From NCBI RefSeq assembly GCF_001989615.1, contig NZ_CP019067.1, positions 744,001 through 808,000 of the forward strand: a stretch of 64,000 bases of DNA, written 5' to 3'. The notes beneath the pieces are model-generated. The model saw nothing but the letters and a program-made list of their open reading frames with translations. It was not told where the DNA came from and did no database searches. The first letter of the stretch is position 1, and every line of letters begins with the position of its first letter. The DNA is from Halorientalis sp. IM1011 (GTDB taxonomy: Archaea; Halobacteriota; Halobacteria; Halobacteriales; Haloarculaceae). Shown here piece after piece: positions 1 to 9,187 of this stretch. Position numbers and translations under genes: made by a program.

Positions 1-462
1 GCCGCCGACGCCGGGTTCACCCCACTGGTGCTCGCCGCGGGCATCGAGGGGGAAGCCCGCGAGGTAGCGAAGACCCACGCGGCGGTGGCCCGGGAGATTC
101 GCGAGACCGGGAATCCCGTCGAGCCGCCCGCGGTCGTCCTCTCGGGCGGGGAGACGACGGTGACAGTCGAGGGCGACGGGCGGGGCGGACCCAACTGCGA
201 GTTCGCGCTGAGTGCGGCCCGCTCGCTCCCCTCCAGTACTGTTCTCGCCGCGGTCGACACGGACGGCCGGGACGGAGCCAGCGGCGCGGCGGGCGCGCTG
301 GTCGACGCCGAGACGGTCGACGACGACGCGGCTTCGGGGCGAGCACTTTCGGACAACGACGCGGCGACGTACCTCGACGAGCAGGACGCCCTGCTCCGGA
401 CGGGACCGACGGGAACGAACGTCAACGACCTGCACGTGCTGATCGTCAGCGACGAGGAGTGA
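1..462 (+). CDS. Glycerate 2-kinase, MOFRL family, C-terminal part (5' end outside window)
   Basis: The frame is open from the first base and ends at a TGA, giving 153 residues of a C-terminal domain. It carries the MOFRL-type motifs LSGGETTV, a Gly-rich GRGGPN stretch, DTDGRDG and a closing TGTNVNDLHVLI. Known family members phosphorylate glycerate to 2-phosphoglycerate using ATP and work in the cytosol. The N-terminal half lies outside the window, so overall length and start cannot be judged. The next gene on the same strand follows after 57 bases. Confidence 0.88.
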   Translation, partial: AADAGFTPLVLAAGIEGEAREVAKTHAAVAREIRETGNPVEPPAVVLSGGETTVTVEGDGRGGPNCEFALSAARSLPSSTVLAAVDTDGRDGASGAAGALVDAETVDDDAASGRALSDNDAATYLDEQDALLRTGPTGTNVNDLHVLIVSDEE

Positions 463-519
463 GCGGAGCGCGGAGCGGGTTTCGGGCGACTTTTCCCGGA
501 CCGAGGCCAAGGTCGGCGT

Positions 520-696
520 ATGGACGTCGACTTACCCGAGATCTTGCTCGCGGTTCACGTTCTCGTGGGGATGGTGTTCGTCGGGCTGGGGATCCAGAAC
601 TTCGTCGGCGGCCGTCAGGTCGGCCTCGTGTTGAACGGCCTGCTCGGCCTGCTGATCATCGGGATGGGCGTCGGAATCCAGCAACTGCTCGACTAG
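520..696 (+). CDS. Small hydrophobic membrane protein, 58 aa
   Basis: A 58-residue frame starts at ATG with a TATA-like CTTTTCCC about 26 bases upstream, as in a leaderless gene. After a short acidic N-terminus (MDVDLPEI) it is almost entirely hydrophobic and would form two membrane helices separated by a short NFVGGRQ turn. Codon use is typical of the neighbours, which supports a real gene. Its stop overlaps the stop of the convergent ATPase gene by 4 bases. I do not recognise a family. Confidence 0.7.
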   Translation: MDVDLPEILLAVHVLVGMVFVGLGIQNFVGGRQVGLVLNGLLGLLIIGMGVGIQQLLD

Positions 697-1838
697 TCGA
701 GACAGGCCGCGACGACCCGCAACAGGTTCTCTCCGCGCACTTCGTCGGCGAACAGCGGGACGCGTTTCACGTCGTGGCCCCGGAACAGGTCCTGTGCTTC
801 CTTGAGCGCTTGCTGTTGAACCTGCCACCGGCGCTGGCAGAACTCACAGTCGTCCAGATCCGGGGAGACGAACCAGTCGCCCTCCACGTCCGCCACGTCG
901 GTCAGGTCCTGCATGACGCGGTTGACGACGACGGTCTCGACGGGCACGCCGAAGGAGTCCAGTCGGTCGAGCAACCGCTGGGATTCCATCACGCTCAGCC
1001 CCTCTGGTACCATCACGATCCGGAAGTCCGTCTTCGCCGGGTCGCGCAATACGGCCCGAAGCCGCTCGATGCGCTCGCGCAGCACCTCCAGGTCCTCCAC
1101 GTCCGCGCCCTGATCACCGTCACCGCCGCCGAACGGCAGCGAGTCGAAGAGGCCGCTCAGCCGCTGGCGGAGTTTCAGCAACCGGCCCATCATCGAGTCG
1201 AGCAGTTCCGGGAGTTCGAGCAAGCGAAGGGTGTGGCCCGTCGGCGCGGTGTCGACGATCACCCGGTCGAAGCGCTCGTCGTCCATGTACTCGAGCAGGA
1301 GTCGCATCGCGGCCGCCTCGTCCATCCCGGGCATCGGCCCTGCCAGGGGGTCCGCGGCCGCGGCGTCGTCGTCGGCTCCGGGATCGGTCCCCGACCCGGT
1401 ACCGGCAGCGCCCGCACCGGTGCCGCCGGCCTGTCCAGCACCGCCGGGCTGTGCGCCCTGCCCGCCCATCGGGCCGCCACCGCCGAGTAGCTGGCCGAGC
1501 CCGCCCATGCCGCCGAGGCCGCCCTCGGCGTCGAAGGGGCCGTCGCCGACCGCCTCTTCGGGGTCGATCTCGGCGGCGTAGAGGGGGATATCCTCCCGGA
1601 TGCGCTCGGGTTCCGCCGGAATCGTCGTTTCGAGGGTGTCCGACAGCGAGTGGGCGGGGTCGGTCGAGACGACGAGCGTGGCGGTGCCGTCGCGGGCGCT
1701 GGCCAGCGCGGTCGCGGCCGCCATCGTCGTCTTGCCGACGCCGCCTTTCCCGCCGTAGAGGACGTACTCGGCCGCGTCGACGCCTGTCGGGACGGCCGCC
1801 TCGTCGATCTCCTCGACGGCCTCGACCTCGAGATCCAT
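693..1838 (-). CDS. Get3/ArsA-family ATPase
   Basis: This 381-aa ATPase has a deviant Walker A GGKGGVGKT at residues 29-37, the STDPAHSLSD switch motif just after, a Walker B VIVDTAPTGHTLRLL near 193-207 and a CEFC pair near residue 340 that matches the zinc-binding CxxC of Get3/TRC40 dimers. Residues about 106-165 are a Gly/Met-rich, then acidic, low-complexity insert where Get3 proteins carry their client-binding segment. The family either targets tail-anchored membrane proteins or, with ArsB, energises arsenite export; no ars gene is nearby, so a Get3-like role is more likely. The ATG at 1838 was chosen because the next upstream start adds a tail with no family character. Confidence 0.9.
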   Translation of the reverse strand: MDLEVEAVEEIDEAAVPTGVDAAEYVLYGGKGGVGKTTMAAATALASARDGTATLVVSTDPAHSLSDTLETTIPAEPERIREDIPLYAAEIDPEEAVGDGPFDAEGGLGGMGGLGQLLGGGGPMGGQGAQPGGAGQAGGTGAGAAGTGSGTDPGADDDAAAADPLAGPMPGMDEAAAMRLLLEYMDDERFDRVIVDTAPTGHTLRLLELPELLDSMMGRLLKLRQRLSGLFDSLPFGGGDGDQGADVEDLEVLRERIERLRAVLRDPAKTDFRIVMVPEGLSVMESQRLLDRLDSFGVPVETVVVNRVMQDLTDVADVEGDWFVSPDLDDCEFCQRRWQVQQQALKEAQDLFRGHDVKRVPLFADEVRGENLLRVVAACLD

Positions 1839-1928
1839 ATCTACGGGTTCGTCGCGGGACTTGTGTACCCGTCGGTCCACCGACGCCCTCCCCGTGGATA
1901 CTTCGCACTCACACTCCTAGGATCGGCC

Positions 1929-2777
1929 ATGACCGCTCGAACAGGGACGCTCCCCGCGGACACGCACGTCGGTCGTGTGACGCTCGCAGTCGGCGACCTC
2001 GACCCGACCCTCGCGTTCTACCGCGACGTGGTCGGCCTCCGTGTCCACGAGGAGCGCGACGACGAAGCGACGCTGGGCGACGGGACGACATCGTTCCTGA
2101 GTCTGCGCGAACGACCGGACGCGCGACCGCGCGGCGCGACGGCGGCCGGACTCTTCCACACTGCCTTCTGCGTGCCGTCGCGGGCGGCGCTGGGAGACGC
2201 ACTGGAACGCATCGACGAGCAGTGGCGACTCGACGGGGCCTCGGACCACCGCGTCAGCGAGGCGCTCTACCTGTCGGACCCCGAGGACAACGGCGTCGAG
2301 ATCTACCACGACCGACCCCGGTCGGAGTGGCCGGTCGGTGACGACGGGCGCGTGCAGATGGCGACGCTTCCGCTGCCCACCGACGACCTCGCGTCGGCAG
2401 CCGACGGCCGCGACCGCGTGCCCGAGGGGACCGACATCGGTCACGTCCACCTCGAAGCGACGGATCTGGCGGCCGCGCGGCGGTTCTACGTCGACGGACT
2501 CAGACTGAGAGTTCGCCAGGAGTTCGGGTCCGACGCGCTCTTCCTCGCCGCCGGCGACTACCACCACCACGTGGGCGTGAACACCTGGAACGGCCGCACC
2601 GAACCGGCGGGCGAACGCGGTCTGGCCCAGTTCGAACTGGTGGTGCCCGACGCCGACGCGCTCGACGCCGTCGCGGATCGGCTGACGGACCTGGACGTGG
2701 CGGTGACCGGCCGGGCGGACGAACTCTCGGTCGCGGACCCGGACGGTATCGACGTTGTACTCCGGACCGACGACTAG
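1929..2777 (+). CDS. VOC (glyoxalase/extradiol dioxygenase-like) protein, two domains
   Basis: A 282-aa protein built from two vicinal-oxygen-chelate modules. The first opens at HVGRVTLAVGDLDPTLAFY (about 13-31), the second at HVHLEATDLAAARRFY (about 174-189). Conserved metal-ligand positions are visible (H in GHVHL, the YHHHVGVNTW region, a late Glu in QFELVV). This two-domain layout resembles CatE-type proteins in the catechol 2,3-dioxygenase-like group. The substrate is unknown and there is no aromatic pathway beside it. The start was chosen at the ATG that immediately precedes the first domain; an upstream extension of the frame is antisense to the ATPase. Confidence 0.85.
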   Translation: MTARTGTLPADTHVGRVTLAVGDLDPTLAFYRDVVGLRVHEERDDEATLGDGTTSFLSLRERPDARPRGATAAGLFHTAFCVPSRAALGDALERIDEQWRLDGASDHRVSEALYLSDPEDNGVEIYHDRPRSEWPVGDDGRVQMATLPLPTDDLASAADGRDRVPEGTDIGHVHLEATDLAAARRFYVDGLRLRVRQEFGSDALFLAAGDYHHHVGVNTWNGRTEPAGERGLAQFELVVPDADALDAVADRLTDLDVAVTGRADELSVADPDGIDVVLRTDD

Positions 2778-2810
2778 GCGGGGCTCGATGGCGAGAGAAG
2801 GGAAAAGGCG

Positions 2811-2966
2811 TCAGGACCGCGAGGAGCGGGCCTCGCGGACGTCGTTTCCGTCCCTGATCTTGTCCTCGCAGTTGGGACAGACACGCGGTGCGTCGAGAGT
2901 CTCGGGCGTGAACACCCGGACGTACGCCTCAGTCACGAAAGAACCGCAGTTCTGACACTCAGGCAT
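2811..2966 (-). CDS. Small zinc-ribbon protein, DUF7563-like, 51 aa
   Basis: The protein has two CxxC knuckles (MPECQNCGSFVTEAY and RVCPNCED) about 23 residues apart, a typical single zinc ribbon, followed by a charged tail. It resembles a short haloarchaeal family of unknown function. I chose the ATG at 2966 because the zinc ribbon begins directly there; a GTG at 2993 would add nine residues. It lies between two larger genes and may be transcribed alone. Confidence 0.8.
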   Translation of the reverse strand: MPECQNCGSFVTEAYVRVFTPETLDAPRVCPNCEDKIRDGNDVREARSSRS

Positions 2967-3021
2967 CCGACTGAAATCGGGGAATCGCGCCACATATGCT
3001 TTCTGAAACGACGACGAGAAT

Positions 3022-5523
3022 TCACTCCGGCCGGTCGTGGTCGCTCCAGAACGAGTCGAACTGCGGCCCGAGGAAGTCGGGCGTCATCCGGACGAACTCG
3101 CGGCGCTCGGCCGGCGAGAGGTACTCGTGGACCGAATGCACGGCGTCGGGCGTGTAGCGCTCGCCGACCAGCATGCGGACGCCCACCTCCTCGGTCCCGC
3201 GGATGACTCGGCCGATAGCCTGGCGCGCGCGTCGGACCGCGGGCACCGTCAGCGCGTACTCGAAGGCCACGTCGTCGCCGAAGGCCCGGCCGTAGGCAGC
3301 CCTGACCGCTCGGACGCGGGGCGAGCCGATGTTGACCAGCGGGATGCCCACGACGGCACAGGCGTGGAGTTTGTCGCCGTCGTAGTCGACGCCCTCCGTG
3401 AGCGTCCCGCGTGTGCTGGTCACCAGCACCTTCCCCGGGCCGCGGAAGAACTCGCTTTTGAGTTCGTCGGTCGCCTCGTTGCTCGAACTCTCGTCCACCA
3501 GGACGTCCTTCTCGACCACGTCACGGAGGTAGCTGCCGGCCCACGCGGCCTCCCGGTAGTTCGGCATGGCGATCATCACGTTGCCGGGACTGCGCGCCAC
3601 GGTGCGGAGGACCTGCTCGTACTCGTCGCGAGTGCGGTTGCCGTGATCCATGACCGGATCACCGCGGTTCCGGGCGGTGTAGGCCGTTGCATCGACCATC
3701 CAGCTCGCCCGGTTCTCCTCGGGGAACGTCAGCCCGTACGAGCGGGTCTCGACCGGGCGGCCGGGGTCGTCATCGGAGGCCGCGAGGCCGCCGGTCCCGG
3801 TCGCTTCGATGGCGTCCAGCCCCGAGACGCGGGTGAACACGTCCAGCGGTTCCAGCGTCGCGCTCATCAGGACGCCGCCGCCGAGTTCGTCGAAGATGGT
3901 TCTGAGGGCCTCGGCGGGCATGCAGTCGTACAGCAGGAGGCCAGCGGTGTAGACCTCCTGCCACGGGTTGGCGGTCGCGCCCGTGTCCGACGGGGAGTGT
4001 TCGAGTTCGATCTCCCGGAAGGCGGTGGCGTGGTCGCGCTCGTACCAGTTGCCCATCACCGCGCCGACGGCAGCCGCGACGCACTGCCGATTCTCGCCCA
4101 GTTCGTCGAGTGTCGTCTCGATCGCGGTCCCGACCGCGGCCAGCGTCCGCCACAGGTCCCCCGAGTAGCCCGCCGATTCGGCCCACTCGGTGAGGTCGTC
4201 GACTTCCTCCGTTTCGGGGTCGCGCAGCGGAACTTCCAGATCCTCCTCGGGGAGCGAGCGCAGGTCGCTCTCCCAGCCGCGACCGAACTCGGAATCGAGG
4301 TGGTCGGTCACCCTGTCGTCGAGCCAGCCCACGAGGTCGTCGTAGAAGTCCCGCGCGGTCTCGACGGCCTCGACCGGCACGTCGTGACTGGCCAGCCGGT
4401 CGTCGACCTCGCGCTCGTGCTCGCGGCTCTGGCCTCGGAGCTGGAGCAACTGGTTGCAGTCGTTGCGTGCCCGGACGAGGGTGTGTCGCCCCACCCGATC
4501 CGAGAGCAGATCCCGGACTCTCCCCTCTAACCTGTGAGCCTCGTCGACGATCACGAACGTGCTCTCGTCCAGCACCTGCGAGAGGAGCGGGCGCGAGTTC
4601 GGGTCGAACAGGTGGTTGTAGTTGCCGACGACCACGTCGGCCTCGCCCAGCAGCACGCCCATGGCCCGGTGGGGACAGGTCCCGTGGGCGACGGACTCGG
4701 GCAGGAACTCCTCGGCAGTGAGGACGTTGTCCTCGCCGTCGGTGAAGTCGACGGGCGAGCCCTTGTCGCGGGCGTACCAGTCGGCCTCGAAGGGACAGTA
4801 CAGCGGCGGGTCGTCGCCGTCGGCCATCTCCTCGGGGGCGCGGGGCTGCTCGCGGCGGTACGGCGACTCGACGCCCGCAGTTTCGAGTCGGTCGTCGGCC
4901 ATCGTGTTGAACTGCTCGGGGTCCCGGCGGGCCGCCTTCGCGAGGTCGGCCCCGCGTTTCGGGTCCCACCACTGGTCCTCGCCGTCGACGTCGCCGCCGA
5001 CCGCCGCGTCTGCCGCGGCCCCGCTGTGGGCGTCGGTGCCGCCGTCGGCCTCGACGAGGCGAGCGGTGTCTTCCCGGAGGTCCTCACAGCGGTCGTGGAC
5101 GCTGGCGTCCCGCGGGAACAGGTCCTCGCGGCCGTACGGACAGAGGTCGCGTTTGCCGACGAGGGAAATACCGTCGAGCGGGTCGTCGAGGCCGGAATTG
5201 ATCACCCGGAGGTCCTCGACGAACTGGTCGAGTTGCTGTTTGACGGGGGTGACGACGACGACGCTCTCGTAGTCGTCCTCGCGGACGAGCGTGGTCGCGG
5301 CGGTCAGGGCCGCCATGGTCTTGCCCGTTCCGCAGGGTCCCTCCATCGCGAGGTAGCCGTTCTTTCGGCCGGCCGCGATGGCCGCCTCGACGGCGTCGGG
5401 CTGGTTCTCGTAGGGCTCGTCGTAGCCGAAGTACGGCCGCCAGGCCGGCTCGTCGCCGTCGTCGCCGTCCCCGCCGCTTTCGGCCATCGCGGACGACGGG
5501 TCGGATCCCTCGCGGTCGCTCAT
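3022..5523 (-). CDS. Superfamily 2 DNA helicase, XPD/DinG (Rad3) type
   Basis: An 833-aa helicase with Walker A GPCGTGKT (62-69) and the DEAH box (327-330). Between them are four cysteines (128, 146, 243, 283), placed as the 4Fe-4S cluster ligands of XPD, FancJ and DinG. Later motifs include SATLEPLD, TSTRGTLTEGVDYDG and the arginine-finger motif QAIGRVIRG near the C-terminus. The family unwinds DNA 5' to 3' in repair. The acidic linkers in the Fe-S and Arch regions look like halophilic insertions. The next upstream gene on this strand ends 43 bases away. Confidence 0.93.
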   Translation of the reverse strand: MSDREGSDPSSAMAESGGDGDDGDEPAWRPYFGYDEPYENQPDAVEAAIAAGRKNGYLAMEGPCGTGKTMAALTAATTLVREDDYESVVVVTPVKQQLDQFVEDLRVINSGLDDPLDGISLVGKRDLCPYGREDLFPRDASVHDRCEDLREDTARLVEADGGTDAHSGAAADAAVGGDVDGEDQWWDPKRGADLAKAARRDPEQFNTMADDRLETAGVESPYRREQPRAPEEMADGDDPPLYCPFEADWYARDKGSPVDFTDGEDNVLTAEEFLPESVAHGTCPHRAMGVLLGEADVVVGNYNHLFDPNSRPLLSQVLDESTFVIVDEAHRLEGRVRDLLSDRVGRHTLVRARNDCNQLLQLRGQSREHEREVDDRLASHDVPVEAVETARDFYDDLVGWLDDRVTDHLDSEFGRGWESDLRSLPEEDLEVPLRDPETEEVDDLTEWAESAGYSGDLWRTLAAVGTAIETTLDELGENRQCVAAAVGAVMGNWYERDHATAFREIELEHSPSDTGATANPWQEVYTAGLLLYDCMPAEALRTIFDELGGGVLMSATLEPLDVFTRVSGLDAIEATGTGGLAASDDDPGRPVETRSYGLTFPEENRASWMVDATAYTARNRGDPVMDHGNRTRDEYEQVLRTVARSPGNVMIAMPNYREAAWAGSYLRDVVEKDVLVDESSSNEATDELKSEFFRGPGKVLVTSTRGTLTEGVDYDGDKLHACAVVGIPLVNIGSPRVRAVRAAYGRAFGDDVAFEYALTVPAVRRARQAIGRVIRGTEEVGVRMLVGERYTPDAVHSVHEYLSPAERREFVRMTPDFLGPQFDSFWSDHDRPE

Positions 5524-5566
5524 TGGGAACAGGTGGGGGCGTCCTCGGGTATGAACCCCCGGATTC

Positions 5567-6667
5567 TCACTCGAAGTAGTCGGCCAGCCGTTCGGCGGCG
5601 TCCGCGGCGCGCGGTGTCACCAGCGCGAACCGGAACCAGTCGGCCCGGGACTCGCCGAAGGCCGCGCCCGGCATCCCCGCGACACCGGCCTCGTCGATCA
5701 GTCGTTCGACGTTCTCCATGGTCCCCGAAAAGCCCGGGAAGCGGGCCATGACGTAGAAACTCCCCTCGGGCGAGGTGTACTCCGCGCCGGCGGCGTCGAG
5801 TGCGTCTGTGAACGCCCCGATCCGCTCGCGGAGCATCTCGCGGTTCTCCGCGTAGTAGTCCGGCGGTGTCTCCCGGAGCGCCCGCCAGACCGCGTACTGG
5901 GCCGGCCGACTGCTCGTCACGTTGGTCAGCATGTGCCGGGTCCGGAAGCCGTCCATCAGCGGCTCCGGGACGATGGCGTAGCCCACCCGGAAGCCGGTGA
6001 TCGCCAGCGACTTCGAGAACGCGTTGGTGACGATCCGGTGGTCGGAGTCGACCGCGAGCGCGCTGGTGAACGTCCCGCTGTAATCGAAGTGGTCGTACAC
6101 CTCGTCGCTGACCAGCAGGGCGTCGTACTCCTCGGCGATAGCGACGAGTTCGCGGACGGTTTCCTCCGGATAGACCGCCCCCGTGGGGTTGTTCGGGCTG
6201 TTGACGACGATGAGTGCGGTCTCGTCGCTCGCTGCCTCGCGGACGGCAGCGGAGTCGAGTTGTCCGTCGTCGTCGACCGCGACGTAGCGGGCCCGCCCGC
6301 CGAGCAGGTTCGTCCGCCCGGCGTAATAGGGGTAGACCGGATCTGTCAGGATCACCTCGTCGCCGGTACCCCGTGTGAGTCCCTCGGCCATCGCGAGGTG
6401 GTTGGCCTCCCCCGCACCGTTCGTTATCAGCACCTGCTCGACCGAGACGTTCCGGCGGGCGGCGATCTCCTCGCGCAGCTCCAGCAACCCCTCGCTGGCG
6501 GGGTACTGGAACCCCGCGGGGTCGCTGTCGGCGTACTCGATCAACCCATCCCGGAGCGCCCCCGGCGGTTCCCAGTCGGGATTTCCACTCACCATGTCGA
6601 CGACGTCCCGCTCGGCGGCGTCCGCGTACTGCATCACCCGGAAGAACTGCGGCCGCTCGTAGTCCAT
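5567..6667 (-). CDS. Class I/II pyridoxal-phosphate aminotransferase
   Basis: A 366-aa fold-type I aminotransferase. NSPNNPTG (156-163) and SDEVYDHF (187-194) bind the cofactor, Lys219 in NAFSKSLAITGFR is the expected Schiff-base lysine, and the later RFALVTP segment holds the usual substrate-carboxylate arginine. It is an aspartate/aromatic aminotransferase-like enzyme, but the substrate cannot be read from the sequence. The ATG at 6667 starts directly before the family's N-terminal helix; an upstream start would add 19 residues lacking family character. Confidence 0.88.
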   Translation of the reverse strand: MDYERPQFFRVMQYADAAERDVVDMVSGNPDWEPPGALRDGLIEYADSDPAGFQYPASEGLLELREEIAARRNVSVEQVLITNGAGEANHLAMAEGLTRGTGDEVILTDPVYPYYAGRTNLLGGRARYVAVDDDGQLDSAAVREAASDETALIVVNSPNNPTGAVYPEETVRELVAIAEEYDALLVSDEVYDHFDYSGTFTSALAVDSDHRIVTNAFSKSLAITGFRVGYAIVPEPLMDGFRTRHMLTNVTSSRPAQYAVWRALRETPPDYYAENREMLRERIGAFTDALDAAGAEYTSPEGSFYVMARFPGFSGTMENVERLIDEAGVAGMPGAAFGESRADWFRFALVTPRAADAAERLADYFE

Positions 6668-6791
6668 ATCCACGCTCGAACGGGGCAGACCCTGTGTCTT
6701 TCCCAACGCGACCGCCGGAGACATATGTCAATTCTCGATGTCATCGCTCGGCAAATTGATTTATCACCGATGCTCGACTCCACGCGTAGGT

Positions 6792-7232
6792 ATGAAGGAG
6801 CCGTCGATCAGTCCCAAACCGTCGAAGACCCACATTCTCTGGACGAGCGACGAGAAAAACGGGATCAAGCGGTTCGACGGCGACCACCTCCGGAAGTGGT
6901 GTCGACACTACGGCTTCGACTTCGAGACCTACTCCCGGGTCGATCACGAACGCGCCGAGGAGTCCCGGACTCAGTACCAGTGCGTGTTCAGCACCGGATC
7001 GGGATCGGGGGACACCTTCGAGGTGGACGGCGAGGAGTGGACCATCCAGACCGGCGAGTCACCGCGGACGTTCGTGGAGATCGACGAGGAGGGCATCATG
7101 CGGATCCAGGGCTGGTCGACCGAGCGTCTCATCGACGTGGCCGAACTCTGGCACGAGGACGCGGAACTGTACATCGTCGCCACGGGCGACGGCGACAACC
7201 TCCACCTCGATACCGACGACCTGACCCGGTAG
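6792..7232 (+). CDS. Uncharacterised haloarchaeal protein, 146 aa
   Basis: The protein starts MKEPSISPKPSKTH at an ATG with a TTTATCA element about 27 bases upstream, so it is probably leaderless. It is soluble and acidic, with several Trp and His residues (HILWTSDEKNG, WCRHYGFDF, LWHEDAELYI) and no membrane segment or known motif. I do not recognise a family. It is divergent from the aminotransferase and precedes a CinA-C gene on the same strand. Confidence 0.75.
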   Translation: MKEPSISPKPSKTHILWTSDEKNGIKRFDGDHLRKWCRHYGFDFETYSRVDHERAEESRTQYQCVFSTGSGSGDTFEVDGEEWTIQTGESPRTFVEIDEEGIMRIQGWSTERLIDVAELWHEDAELYIVATGDGDNLHLDTDDLTR

Positions 7233-7274
7233 CCGACCGGGGCCTTCTTGGCCGACGCGGGCGTTTTCCGGCGC

Positions 7275-7793
7275 ATGCGCGAGTTCGCCTCCGACACGCC
7301 CATCGAGGAGACGGTCGGCGACCGTCTCCGTGAGGCCGATCATACTGTGGCCGTCGCCGAGGGCTGTACCGGCGGCCTCGTCGCGACGCTGCTGACCGCC
7401 GCACCGGGCGCGAGCGACTTCCTCGACCGGGCGCTGGTCCCCTACTCCTACGACTCGCTACGGGAGTTGCTCGCCCTCGACCGCGAACTGCTCGACGAGC
7501 ACGGCGTCGTCAGCGCGACGGTCACCCGGAACCTCGCCCGCGCCGTCCGCGACACGGCGGGAACGACCTGGGGGCTCGCGACCGCCGGCGTCGCGGGCCC
7601 CGAGGGCGGCACGCCCGAGAAACCCGTGGGCACCGCCTTCGTCGCCGTCGCCTACGCCGGCGAGTGGGGGACCGACACCTCGACGGCCACCGTCGAGCGC
7701 TACGAGGTCGACGGCGATCGCGAGGCGGTCCGCGAGCGGGTCGCGCGACGAGCGCTCTCGGACCTGGATACCCACGTCAGGGACCGGACCTGA
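7275..7793 (+). CDS. CinA C-terminal domain protein (nicotinamide-nucleotide amidase-like)
   Basis: A stand-alone 172-aa CinA-C domain. It shows the family signature VAEGCTGGLVATLLTAAPGAS near residues 28-48, followed by RNLARAVRDTAGTTWGLATAGVAGPEGGTPEKPVGT. Bacterial relatives deamidate nicotinamide mononucleotide in NAD salvage; whether archaeal stand-alone versions do so is inferred. The N-terminal molybdopterin-binding domain of full CinA is absent. The ATG chosen lies 43 bases after the previous stop. Confidence 0.87.
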   Translation: MREFASDTPIEETVGDRLREADHTVAVAEGCTGGLVATLLTAAPGASDFLDRALVPYSYDSLRELLALDRELLDEHGVVSATVTRNLARAVRDTAGTTWGLATAGVAGPEGGTPEKPVGTAFVAVAYAGEWGTDTSTATVERYEVDGDREAVRERVARRALSDLDTHVRDRT

Positions 7794-7836
7794 AGACGGG
7801 AAAGCCTTTGAGTGGGCCGGTCCAGTCGCCGGACGG

Positions 7837-8331
7837 ATGAACAAAGAGGGCCACGTCCTCAACGCAGTTCTGCTGAGTATCGGCCTGGGCTACATCCTCG
7901 AACCGGCCGGCGACTTCTCGACCTTCCGCACCATCGCCGAAGTGACCATCCCGATCACGCTAGGCGCGCTCTTTCCCGACGTCGACACCGCCTTCGGCCG
8001 TCACCGGAAGACGCTCCACAACTTCCTCGTGCTGGGCATCTTCCTCGCCTATCCCCTGGTCTTCGACAACCTCCAGTTCGTCTGGCTGGGCGTGTTGACC
8101 CACTACATCCTGGATCTGGCCGGGAGCAAGCGCGGGTTGGCGCTGCTGTACCCCTGGGACCGGGAGTTCGCTCTGCCCGTCGGTGTCACGACCTCCAGTA
8201 AGTACGCCAGTCTCGCGACGCTCGTGATCACCGGGTTCGAGTTGCTACTCGTCGGCCTGCTGGTCTTCTACGCGCCGGCGTACGTCCCGCCGGAACTGAT
8301 CCAGCACGGGACGACGGTGCTCGGCGTCTGA
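7837..8331 (+). CDS. DUF457/YdjM-type membrane protein, predicted metal-dependent hydrolase
   Basis: A 164-aa protein with about four hydrophobic segments. The conserved polar residues LFPDVDTAFGRHRKTLHNF (about 48-66) and THYILDL (about 88-94) fit the DUF457 pattern of His and Asp residues at the membrane face. The family is described as membrane-bound, metal-dependent hydrolases of unknown substrate. The start ATG follows a short gap after the CinA-C gene; the next gene converges. Confidence 0.82.
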   Translation: MNKEGHVLNAVLLSIGLGYILEPAGDFSTFRTIAEVTIPITLGALFPDVDTAFGRHRKTLHNFLVLGIFLAYPLVFDNLQFVWLGVLTHYILDLAGSKRGLALLYPWDREFALPVGVTTSSKYASLATLVITGFELLLVGLLVFYAPAYVPPELIQHGTTVLGV

Positions 8332-8345
8332 CGGGGCCCGATTTA

Positions 8346-9119
8346 TCAGTACAGTCGCACGTCGTCGAACTCGTCGCGGTAGGCGATATGTCCCGGATGA
8401 GTCGGATCGGTCCCCTGGAGGTAGATCCGGTCGAACTTCTTGTACGTGTTCTCCCAGAGCAGGTGGGCGAACTCGGTCTTGCACCGCAGGGTGTGAGAGA
8501 GCCCGTCGCGGTGGAAGACCCGTCGGTCGGCGTCGGCCTGCAGCGCGGTCACGAACTCCGCCGTGCTCTCGATGGGCTCTTCGAAGCTCGTCCACACCTC
8601 GCCGATGGTCTTCGGGAGGTGAGCGTAGGAGGACGCGAAGGCCGGCAGATCGGTCTCGCGAGCGATTTCGCGGGCGCGCCGGTTGTCACGGGCCAGGTGT
8701 TTGGGGTTGTACACTTCCACCGCGTCGATCACGTCGCGGTACTCCCGGATCAGTTCCGCGTCGAGACTCACCGTCAGAAACTCCGGGTGGGGGACGAGCA
8801 CGCCGGCGTTCTGTCGCCGGAGTTCCGCCATGGTGCCTTCGAGGGTCAGAAAGTCCGGCACGGGGTCGGTGAGGCCGACGGCGAGGACGTGCCGGCGGGA
8901 CCGCCAGTCCCCGGTGAACAGTTCGCGGGCTGGAATCACGAGCAACTCGTCGTCTGAATACTCGCGAGCTTTCTCCTCGATGTCCGGGAGTCGAGTGAAG
9001 TGTGGGGCGTAGACGAGGGCGTCCAGTCCTCGCGCTTTCGCCCGACTGACCACCTCGTCGTCCAGCACCTTCACGTGCATGTCGACCCGGAACCCGTCGT
9101 CGCTCGCCCTGCCGGCCAT
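8346..9119 (-). CDS. PHP-domain protein, atypical metal site
   Basis: A 257-aa protein with a PHP layout: RVDMHVKVLDD at the N-terminus, a YAPHFTRLPD segment, VPHPEFLT mid-protein, VEVYNPKH and a C-terminal basic region. PHP proteins are metal-dependent phosphoesterases. The first motif, normally H-x-H, reads H-V-K here, so one predicted metal ligand is replaced by Lys. ATG 9119 was chosen because it sits just before the first PHP motif; the frame extends upstream into a poorly coding stretch. Confidence 0.8.
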   Translation of the reverse strand: MAGRASDDGFRVDMHVKVLDDEVVSRAKARGLDALVYAPHFTRLPDIEEKAREYSDDELLVIPARELFTGDWRSRRHVLAVGLTDPVPDFLTLEGTMAELRRQNAGVLVPHPEFLTVSLDAELIREYRDVIDAVEVYNPKHLARDNRRAREIARETDLPAFASSYAHLPKTIGEVWTSFEEPIESTAEFVTALQADADRRVFHRDGLSHTLRCKTEFAHLLWENTYKKFDRIYLQGTDPTHPGHIAYRDEFDDVRLY

Positions 9120-9187
9120 TGGTCGTGGGAGGTTTCGTCGGTCGAGTGATATGGATTCTGGTTTCACGCGTAGAGGGCTGGCGAACG

